Shown here one piece after another: positions 56,026-64,000 of a stretch of 64,000 nucleotides of DNA (position 1 is the stretch's first letter; each line of letters opens with the position of its first letter). A program made the translations under genes and the position numbers. Below the pieces are notes generated by a model. That model saw nothing but the letters and a program-made list of their open reading frames with translations. It did not search any database and was not told where the DNA came from. Source of the stretch: Callorhinus ursinus (lineage: Eukaryota > Chordata > Mammalia > Carnivora > Otariidae); NCBI RefSeq assembly GCF_003265705.1, contig NW_020312848.1, positions 58,562,801 to 58,626,800 of the forward strand, given 5' to 3'.

Positions 56026-57260
56026 ACTTTGAAAGTCTAAAATGCTTTTATTCTCTGATATGTGTTAGATAATTTAATGGATAAAGAATATTAGGTTGTA
56101 AATAGGTTTTTTTCTCAGAATTTGGAAAACATTGCTGAAAATTCTTCCTGTATCTCCTGCTACATTTGAAAATCTGATATTCCAGAAAAAAGAAAGAAAA
56201 TCTGATATTCTGATTTATCATCATTTTTATTTGACTTTTCTTTAAAATATTTTAGTCTTTCAACTGAATAAGATTCACCCCACTAGTGAGGGAGGAACTC
56301 CTGTTCTATGGTTACAGGGAGGTCTGAACATGTGACCTCTGACAGCAGAGAAGATTAACAGCATTTTTATTAGGTACATGTACTTACAGTCCAGGGGAGG
56401 AGGAGACTTCGGGGCCACAGGGGGATGTGTTCTGGAACAGAGTGAAGGACAAGAAGCTGTAGAAGGCAGGTTTTGTAGTACGAGAGGTTAGGGTAACCTT
56501 CATTTCTGTGGAAGGTTATGATTGCCTCGTTTGAATAATACCATGGGCTGAAATAATCCATGAACTGAAACCCACTGCTCAAGAATAAGCAGGAACTGTG
56601 CCTGATCCCTTTGCTAACAAGGGTGTTTGGGTAGAGAACCTTATCTGCAGCAGGGTGGCGGGGGGTGGGGTGGGACCTGTACATTAGGCCATTCGAAGCA
56701 ATCCCAATTCTACCAAATGCCAAGGAAGCAAAAGATATTAATTTTAGGACTTGTATACCATGGTGGGAACTTCCCTTTACTTTCTGTGTCCCATATGTTC
56801 ATAATAATATGCTTTAAATAAGGGTCTATTTTTCATTCTCTGTGCTGAGTATTTTTTGGACCCTATCGCTCTGGAATTCCATGCCCCTGTTTCTGAGTTT
56901 GTTCGTTTGTTTTAATGATTGCTTTCAAAAGTTCCTTTCCTTCAGTTTCACTTTTCTCCTTTTGTTGGAGTTCTGTTAGCCAGATTTTGGATTACTTCAA
57001 TTTCTTTACCAATTTTCTTTTCTATTTTCTCTTACTGAAAACCATTATCTTTTTCTTTTCCCTGAGAAATAAAATTTGACTTTTTTTTCCAATCATTTTA
57101 CTATTTTATGGCTATTTAAAATTTCCAAGGTTCCTTTTTTTTTCTCTGAATGATTTTAAAGTATTGCTTAATGCTGCTGTATCTTCTCCAATACCTCTGA
57201 AAATATTACTAATATATTTTCTCCTTCCATCATTGTCACCATTTCCTTTTTTCTATTTGC
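56026..57260 (-). mobile_element. Possible ancient L1 relic, minus strand, interrupted
   Basis: Left part 56026-56260 (words AAAGAATATTAGGTTGTAAA, 'acattgctgaaaattcttcctg') and right part 56880-57260 ('ttagccagattttggattac', 'atttccaaggttcc', CTCTGAATGATTTTAAAG) resemble reverse-complement ancient L1 3' regions. The middle, about 56264-56735, is unrelated and GC-richer. Low certainty. Confidence 0.35.
56264..56740 (-). repeat. Unclassified LTR-like island
   Basis: This block is GC-richer than its surroundings. On the minus strand it has a pyrimidine-rich stretch, a CTCCTCCCCTGGACTG segment, then an AATAAA signal (plus-strand TTTATT near 56367) followed by CTGTCAGAGGTCACATG, which is the arrangement of the R-U5 part of an LTR. 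A 117-codon frame at 56370-56723 crosses it but shows no retroviral domain I recognise. I cannot assign a family or define ends, and a non-LTR explanation remains open. Confidence 0.3.
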
Positions 57261-58240
57261 TGCTTTTGTCTCTATCATTCATCCTTACTTGTTGGCAGCG
57301 CATTTATATTTACAAATGAGGCACTAAAAATTGATTGGAAGCTCTATGTGCATTGAATTTACTGTAAGCCAGTCAGATCTCCTGCCTGCGTGGTATAAAT
57401 CAGGCTGCTGTTTTTCTGGATCTGCTTAGGAAAAAGGGTGCATAGTCAGACACTGACCTAACTCAAAAAGTAAACTTCCACATTGTGCTCCTATATCAGA
57501 TATAGGACGTGGGGGACAAATATAGATTGCTTTTTTTTTTCTTTTTTTTAACCAACTTCCCATCAAGCTCTCATTTTCTGGTACTTCTGACCATGCTCTC
57601 ACAGCACCTGATACAGCGGTTCCTGAAGCTTTCCAAAGGTTATGCTAGGTTTTTCTTCTCCATCCCAACTTGAAGACAATTAAGTATGACTTCTTCCTCT
57701 TTGCTAAGTCATTTATTATGTATTCTTCTGCCTCATATATTTAAATACTATGTGCCAGCTATGCAGATTTATCCTACTTTCATTGAGGATGGATTTTGTG
57801 GTTGTACAGCCTTGGGTTTTTTATTTGTTTGTTTGTTTTTTGCTTTGTTTTGGTTTGTTTCTTACTATTAAAGGAAATATTTTTCAGGTTAAGATCTAGG
57901 GTCCTTAAGTTGAAAAATCCACCCCCCCCCATGTTGTTTTAATCCTGAGGCTGTTTCTTCCTTTTAACCCTCTGGACATCATTTCCTCAACACCTAAAAA
58001 GAAAAAGTAAAAATAATAATCTAGACCTCATAGATATGTTCTGGGAGTTAAATCGGAAAAGCTTTAAAAGTACTGGCACAGTGGTTAGCATATAATGTTA
58101 TTTCCATCTTAATTATCAGCAATATTATCTGAATCATGTTCATCATCAGTCCAAATATCTTTGTCCTTCAGCCTGACTTCTTTATTTTGCTTACCCTTTT
58201 TCATTTAAATGTAGGCTTTCTAAATGGTAACATCTTTAAC
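57261..58240. other. Unique T-rich non-coding DNA
   Basis: No gene or repeat recognised. TTTG units at about 57820-57858 and a C9 run near 57923. Confidence 0.5.
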
Positions 58241-58241
58241 A

Positions 58242-58290
58242 CTTAATTAATTAATTAATTAATTTATTTATTTATTTTATTTATTTATTT
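58242..58290. repeat. (TTAA)n/(TTTA)n microsatellite
   Basis: About five TTAA units followed by TTTA units. The right part is the tail of the adjoining minus-strand SINE. Confidence 0.9.
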
Positions 58291-58488
58291 GAGAGAGAGA
58301 GAGCAAGCACACACACAAGCTGGATGGGGGACGGAGGAGGGGCAGAGGGAGAGCACGAGAGAATCTTAAGCAGCCTCCACACCCCGGCATGGAGCCTGAC
58401 ACGGACCTCAGTCTCACAACCTTCAGATCATAACCTAAGCCAAAATCAAGAGTTGGACATTTAACCAACTAAGCCACCCATGTGCCCT
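58266..58488 (-). repeat. CanSINE, minus strand
   Basis: (TTTA)n tail, GAGAGAGAGAGAGCAAGCAC, GAATCTTAAGCAGCCTCCAC, GATCATAACCTAAGCC, AAGCCACCCATGTGCCC head. The AATCTTAAGCAG..CCACAC segment marks an older subfamily also seen at 60959-61138. Confidence 0.93.
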
Positions 58489-58880
58489 GAATTTCTTTTT
58501 TATAGTTTCTATCGTTTGAGTAGCATTTACTTCCATTGTTTTAATCATTTCTGTAGTATAGATTATAAACAAAACTTCACCTGTAGAAATTACCTCTTTC
58601 TAGAAATCTTGTCCTACGATTGTGACTTTATCCTACCTACCTTCACCCTAGTCTTTCATTGCGTAGTTGGAATTTAGCATGTTCCAAACACTGATGACCC
58701 TACTAATCTTAAACGTCTTTCTCTTAATTTGTATTTTGATGACTTGTTTTCCAGTCTTTTAAGTCCTCCAGATCAAAACCTTGGAATCAAACCTTTGATT
58801 TCCTTTTTTTAATCTTAAATTTCAGTATTTGTATTTATTACCACTTCCCTGTCCTATTTCGTGCCTTAATTTCTTTTTCC
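58489..58880. other. Unique non-coding DNA
   Basis: No gene or repeat recognised. Confidence 0.5.
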
Positions 58881-59584
58881 CCCAAGTGTTTATTTAAATT
58901 CCAGTTAATTAACATACAATGAAATATTAGTTTGAGGTGTCGAATTTAGTGATTCCTCACTTACCTACAACACACAGTGCTCATCTCAAGGGCACTCCTT
59001 AGTCCCCATCACCTATTTAACCCATCCCCCCACCCACCTTCCCTCTGGTTACCATTAGTTTGTTCTCCATAGTTAAGAGTCTGTCTTGGTTTGCTTCTCC
59101 CCCACCCCAGGTTCATTTGTTGTATTTCCTAAATTCCACATATGAGTGAAATCATGCAGTACTTACTTGTCTTTCTCTATTTCGCTTAGCATAATACTCT
59201 CTAGCTCCCTCCACATCGTTGCAAATGGCAAGATTTCATTCTTTCTGATGGCTGAGTAATATTCCATTGTGTGTGTGTGTGTGTGTATACACACACACAC
59301 ACACACACACACACCCCACATCTTCTTTACCTATTCATCAGTCATTGGACATTTAGGTTCTTTTCATAATTTGGCTCTTGTTGATAATGCTGCTATAAAC
59401 ATTGGAGTTCATGTATCCCTTCAAATTAGTATTTTAGTATCCTTTGGGTAAATGGTAGTGTAATTGCTGAATGGTAGGGTAATTCTATTTTTAACTTTCT
59501 GAAGAAACTTCATACTGTTTTCCAGGATGGCTGTACCAGTTTGCATTCCACCAACAGCATAAGAGGTTCTCCTTTCTCCATTAT
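58881..59584 (-). mobile_element. 5'-truncated L1 3' end, minus strand
   Basis: Reverse-complement L1: 3' end CAAGTGTTTATTTAAATTCC, 'aattaacatacaatgaaatattagtttgagg', a 3'UTR with CATCCCCCCACCCACCTTCC, then ORF2 C-terminus in reverse (GTCTTTCTCTATTTCGCTTA, 'ggctgagtaatattccattgtg', 'gataatgctgctataaacattgg', GGATGGCTGTACCAGTTTGC, 'ttccaccaacagc'). A different L1 subfamily from the copies at 15.7 and 46.5 kb, with a different 3'UTR. Open frames are absent beyond about 65 codons. Confidence 0.88.
59269..59314. repeat. (GT)n(AC)n palindromic microsatellite in L1
   Basis: A GT run (59269-59287) runs through TATAC into an AC run (about 59288-59314). It lies at the place where the L1 ORF2 sequence normally has a short TATATA stretch after ATTCCATTGTG. 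The two halves are complementary. Confidence 0.95.
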
Positions 59585-60946
59585 GCCTTAGAGAATTATA
59601 GTGGTCTTCAAACAAGTTTAATCATTTCTATACAATTGATTCTTTCATTCATTGGAAAATATTCTTTGCTTCTCTTTTGGGGGTCAAACACTATTCCAAA
59701 CTCTGTAAATAAGTTCATTTGAGGTGCCATAGAAGGCATATGTGTGTGTGTGTGTGTAGAGAGAGAGGGATTGAGAGAAAGAGAGAGAGTAAAATGATGA
59801 ACTCAAATTTAGGAGTCCATTTTCTTGCATGGGAGGATTATTCTTTAATCCGCATAAAAGCCTTTGAAAAATAAATGAATTGGAAAAGTGGTTCACACAA
59901 ATCTTTCTAGATACAATGACTGTGTTAAACTTTCTTCTTCATATTCTTACCCAAAAAGTTTTAGTTTTTCCATTCCGCATCAAATACAATCTGGCATATT
60001 CAGGTTATTAGCAATATGACCCAACCACACTTTTCAGCCTTCCTATTCCAGTACCTCTTTAGATGCTTAAACCATTTTCTAACTTACCTGAATTGCTCAC
60101 AGTGTCTTCATATACTAGCCCCATTTATTTTGCACACTCTCTTATTTCTTCATTTGGAATATTCATCTCAAGCTTTCTCCTCTGACATTTCTGCTTGTTA
60201 AGCCCTGTTCACTTCCTTCTTGAAGCATTTTCTGATATTTTCACCCATATTACCTCCTTTCCCTCTCACTTTCCCTACTGAATGTTTTAATGTCTTTTTT
60301 AGTATTAATGGTATTCAGCCTTTTTATTGTATCTGTACTAGATAGTAAACTTCTTGGGAACATTCCCCATTTTTTATCATGTGTATATTTCATAATACAT
60401 AAATGCTGTACTTTCTAGGCATTCAAATATTTATTGATTTACATTTGATTTTTTAAAACCAAGGTAATTTTTTTCAAAAACAAAAAATTTGCTGGAAGTT
60501 TTCATTTTCATAAATATTGTGTCTTCAGCAATTATGCTGTTTAATATCTATTTTTTTCCAAAGTAAAGGTATTTTAAAATAGTAATGAAGCCTCCAGCCT
60601 CCAGTATCATTACTGAGTTTCTTCAGAGGTAGGAATTATGATAAGATGTTTGCTACATAAATTTCAACTTAAACTGAATTGCCCAGAGGCAGAAAAAGAA
60701 TACAAACTGTCTTCAAGGCTACGAAGGACCACATATTTTTAATGCTTCTTAGAATTCATATCTCTAAAAAAGTATGCTCTGTGAATCCACTAGTTTCATC
60801 CTGTTAAGCATATTAAATAAGTAATGTAATTCATGGTTTGGTGTATGTATGCATGTGTGTACAACTCATGTACACACTATGACTTTAAAAAAAATCCCAC
60901 ATAATACAATACAAAGTTGGTATTATATTTAATACAGAGTTTAATA
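59585..60946. other. Unique non-coding DNA
   Basis: No gene or repeat family recognised, apart from a (TG)n followed by (GA)n tract at about 59741-59788. Confidence 0.5.
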
Positions 60947-60958
60947 AGAAATACTGTA

Positions 60959-61138
60959 ATTTTAAAATTTGTTTATTTTTGGTGGGGGAAAGGGCATAGG
61001 GAGAGAGAGAGAGAATCTTAAGCAGGCTCCACACCCAGCCACGCCAAACTTGGGGCTCAATCTCATTACCCTGAGATCATGACCTGAGCTGAAATCAAAA
61101 GTCACACACCTAACCAACTAAGCCACCCAGGCACCCCT
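60959..61138 (-). repeat. CanSINE, minus strand
   Basis: Older-type minus copy: TTTTAAAATTTGTTTATTTT, GAATCTTAAGCAGGCTCCAC, GAGATCATGACCTGAGCTG, AAGCCACCCAGGCACCCC head. A perfect 12-base TSD, AGAAATACTGTA, lies at 60947-60958 and 61139-61150. Confidence 0.96.
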
Positions 61139-61321
61139 AGAAATACTGTATTTTTTACAATCCTTTCTGAATAACACAGTTACATAGCTAATAATTACAA
61201 GAAATATTTAAATATATCAAAATCTATTCAATTTGAAGCTATTCATAGAACATTTACATTTATATATAGTTCTTTTCAAGGTTCTATACTTCCTCATTTT
61301 AACAAGATGCAAAATGTAATT

Positions 61322-61517
61322 TTTTTAACTGTTATGGACTTTTAAAAAAAAAGATTTTATATATTTATTTGAGAGAGAGAGCATGAGTGGGGGCCAGGGG
61401 CAGAGAGAGAGGGAGAAGCAGGCTCCCTGCTGAGCTGAGAGCTTGATTCCAGGACCCTGGGATCATGGCCCAAGCCGAAGGCAGATGCTTAACCAACTGA
61501 GCCACCCAGGTGCCTCA
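61322..61517 (-). repeat. CanSINE, minus strand
   Basis: T/A-rich tail, AAAGATTTTATATATTTATT, GAAGCAGGCTCCCTGCTGAG, GGATCATGGCCCAAGCC, GAGCCACCCAGGTGCC head. Likely TSD CAAAATGTAATT (61310-61321) and CAAAATGTTATT (61518-61529). A segment between CTGAG and the core is shortened. Confidence 0.94.
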
Positions 61518-61529
61518 CAAAATGTTATT

Positions 61530-63535
61530 CTTAATTGATGTTCTTATTTATTATATTTATTTTTGTCATATTTATTAAATTTATTATTATTTAGTATTTT
61601 TTTATGCCTTGGTCTATTTCTAACAGAGATGTTATTTTGTAAGTCGTGAGTACAAATATGTCAACTTCAGTGTTTCTTGTAGGAAAGATATACAAGTTCA
61701 TATAGGATGGCTTGAGTGAGACCTCAAGATCCTGCAAAAGAAAGGAAAGAGTCCATAGTATTTTCTTCCAGTCAGCACATCTCCTGTGATTAGATTTATG
61801 CCATTCCATTTCCAACTTAACTATTTTGATCATAAGAATGTAGGGATATTGTGTCTTTTTCAGTCTCCATTACAATTTCTGCGATGAGAATATAGTATGG
61901 AAATGTTAATGTTTTATATATTTCTGACAGTAGTAATGTACAATTCTATTTTGACCTTTCCAATATGATACAGATCGATTGACTGGGCACTTTATTTCTT
62001 CCTTTGTCTACTATTGTAATAGTCTATTAAGAAAAAGGGCAAAATGATCAATCAATCAAACTTTCTAATGTGTTGGATAATAGTCCTCCGATTTTCCCTG
62101 GTTAAGATAGACATATGTTCATTGTTTAAATACATTCATAAATATATTCATGTCAGCATAGATGTTCTATTATTTTGAATATACCATTATATATTTTTTC
62201 TTATGAATTATAGTTTTATTTAATATATAATCTCATGCTTTCCATTGCCAGTTATGGACTGTGGGGAAAAAAATGAAGCAAAGTAATGGCTTTTAGCTTC
62301 TAGCTTTTAGAAATTTGAGCGCTTTGTTTGACAAAGTGGAATGATTTCTCTAGTTATATTGGACAAAATAGCAAGGTCCCTCAATGTTATTTCAAAATAA
62401 TAAAAGGTCTTGAGGTTTGTGCACACACATGCAAGGTAACTGAACTGAATGCATATTTTCAAATTGTTTACTTATGGTAACACTGACAAGAGAAAAGAAC
62501 AATTCAAGTCTCATTCAAAGAGTCAACCTATGACGTATAGTTTAAACTGATTGGTTATTTGTTTCATACAAAGCCATCTCTGTTCTGAAAACAAACATTT
62601 TACTCTAAAAACTCTATAAGGAATATCAAAATCACTGTATTATGAGTGGGATAGAGGTCTAGTAAGTGGTGTCCTGGATCTTCCTTACTCCTAAGGAAAT
62701 CAATTAATAGCAATACAGTGATTAACAGCACTGTAGGCCTGGTTCCCAGAGTCAATAATTTCCATTTTCACCACTGCAGGGATATCATAAAAGAAATGCA
62801 ATATGTTATCTTAAAGTTAAAATTAGTGTTTTTGCCACCTATTTGGCAGTCTTCAAAGCATTGCAAATTATTGAGGGTTATTGCTTCTGTAGTCCAGATG
62901 ACTGTTATACTTTTGATTTCCAGGAGGACATATTATTTGAATACTTGGAACAAAAAGTATAGTGTACACTTCTTTCCAACATGAAATAAAAAAATATAAT
63001 GCAGTCTTACAATTTTTGGAGGACTTAGCATGGTTTGAGATACTCTAAACAAAAAGAACTGAAATTGTTTATCTTGTGCCCTGGTAATCTTTGATATCCA
63101 CTCAATTTTTCCAATACAAGGTATATTCCAATATTCCATTAGAGAAAGGAGAAAGGAGAAAGGGAGTTACAAGCAAACACTCGTGTTTATATGGAGATAA
63201 AGGGTATAATTAAACACTGAAGATGCGTATCTATAACCCTGGAGTCATTTCTTTCTGAATTATCCCAAGGAGAAATCTAGGAGTCATCTTGATTACTTTG
63301 TCTACCACGCCATTTATATCAAATGGATATTCAGGGAAGGCTATGCATCCCCTTCTTACCATTTCTACAACCACTGTCTCCTTTTCATTCACCAAATATT
63401 TGTCCAGTTCCCAATTTGTGACAGGCACTCTTTTGAATTTCATTTGGATTTTTGCAACTGTTTATGCTGCTCATGCCTCCATCTTAGCCTCATCCATGAC
63501 TTTCACTGTTATGGCCTTTAGATCATTTTAATGTC
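61530..63535. other. Unique AT-rich non-coding DNA
   Basis: No gene or repeat family recognised. A short GGAGAAA triplicate lies near 63143-63165. Frames at 62718-62984, 62933-63139 and 63231-63531 lie on both strands and match nothing known. Confidence 0.5.
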
Positions 63536-63547
63536 TCTAGATATAAG

Positions 63548-63742
63548 CTTTTTTTAAAGATTTTATTTATTTATTTGACAGAGAGAGACAGGGAAAGAGG
63601 GAACACAAGCAGGGGGAGTGTGAGAGGGAAAAGCAGGCTTCCCACTGAGCAGGGAGCCCAATGCGGGGCTTGAACCCAGGACCCTGGGATCATGACCTGA
63701 GCCTAAGGTGGACGCTTAACTACTGAGCCACGCAGGCACACT
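63548..63742 (-). repeat. CanSINE, minus strand
   Basis: T-run, AAAGATTTTATTTATTTATT, GGAACACAAGCAGGGGGAG, GAGCAGGGAGCCCAATGCGG, GAGCCACGCAGGCAC head. TSD TCTAGATATAAG (63536-63547) and TCTAGATACAAG (63743-63754) has one difference. Confidence 0.96.
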
Positions 63743-63767
63743 TCTAGATACAAGTTTTAAAGGGCTT

Positions 63768-64000
63768 CACTCCAGCAACCCTCAGTTTGTTTCCTGAGAT
63801 TAAGAATTCCTCATATCTGTGAGATCATATGATACATGTCTTTCTCTGATTGACTTATTTCGCTTAGCTGGAGTGGTCGGGGGTGGGAGGGACGGGGTGG
63901 CTGGTTGATAGACATTGGGGAGGGTATGTGCTATGGTGAGCGCTGTGAATTGTGTAAGACTGTTGAATCACAGACCTATACCTCTGAAACAAATAATACA
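63768..64000. mobile_element. L1 3' end with 5' inversion, cut by window edge
   Basis: 63768-63869 is the reverse complement of the end of L1 ORF2 and the start of the 3'UTR (CACTCCAGCAACCCTCAG, AAGAATTCCTCATATCTG, CATGTCTTTCTCTGATTGAC, TTATTTCGCTTAG). At 63867 the sequence switches to the plus orientation, GCTGGAGTGGTCGGGGGTGG, and runs through the 3'UTR to ATAATACA at the edge. Both arms contain GCTGGAGTG, so they abut almost exactly in L1 coordinates. This is the classic inverted 5' L1 structure made by twin priming. The plus arm matches 15798-15930. Confidence 0.93.

Noticed and set aside
1..64000. CRISPR array, operon, phage or bacterial defence system
   Set aside because: Repeats are dispersed SINEs and LINEs with target duplications, there are no regularly spaced short repeats, and coding density is near zero, all typical of mammalian DNA.

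Overview
This is AT-rich, intron- or intergenic-type nuclear DNA from a carnivoran mammal. The diagnosis rests on about 32 copies of the tRNA-Lys-derived CanSINE, recognised by a head like GGGCGCCTGGGTGGCTCAG, a core like GGTCATGATCCCAGGGTCC, a CT-rich stretch and an AAATAAATAAAATCTT tail, and on carnivore-type L1 elements. The long CT-rich stretch ending TCTGTCAAATAAATAAATAAAATCTT is what I would expect from a caniform, probably an arctoid (bear, seal or mustelid group). That narrower placement is inference. I find no functional protein-coding gene, no functional tRNA or rRNA gene, and no bacterial-style operon, CRISPR array or phage. Nearly all short open frames are chance frames, SINE heads read in frame, or L1 remnants. 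|| Layout. 1-8.9 kb: mostly unique AT-rich DNA with one CanSINE and a MIR relic. 9.08-13.17 kb: a 5'-complete but 3'-truncated L1 (GC-rich 5'UTR with a minisatellite, decayed ORF1, first part of ORF2 carrying a CanSINE), followed by an older L1 3' end to about 14.4 kb. 15.7-16.2 kb: a 5'-truncated L1 3' end. 16-31 kb: unique DNA with scattered SINEs, including a tandem pair sharing one target sequence at 21 kb, plus MIR, MER5-like and old L1 relics. 31-37 kb: a reverse L1 carrying nested SINEs, a solo MaLR-type LTR, then a SINE cluster with a 38-nt tRNA-Lys 5'-half insertion. 40-42.6 kb: a processed pseudogene of MAPRE1 (EB1) on the minus strand. 42.6-47 kb: SINE-rich DNA and an internally deleted L1. 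47-64 kb: unique DNA, an L2-like relic, an old L1 carrying two SINEs, an LTR-like island, a reverse L1 with a GT/AC palindromic microsatellite, further SINEs and, at the right edge, an L1 3' end with a 5' inversion. || These sequences do not work together as a pathway. The window is a record of L1-driven retrotransposition: L1 copies, SINEs moved by L1 proteins, a processed mRNA copy and a tRNA fragment, many still flanked by readable target-site duplications (TSDs). The most distinctive items are the tRNA-Lys half insertion, the MAPRE1 retrocopy, the inverted L1 at the edge and the triple-target tandem SINE pair. Two unique stretches rich in TAAT-type motifs are offered only as candidate conserved non-coding elements.
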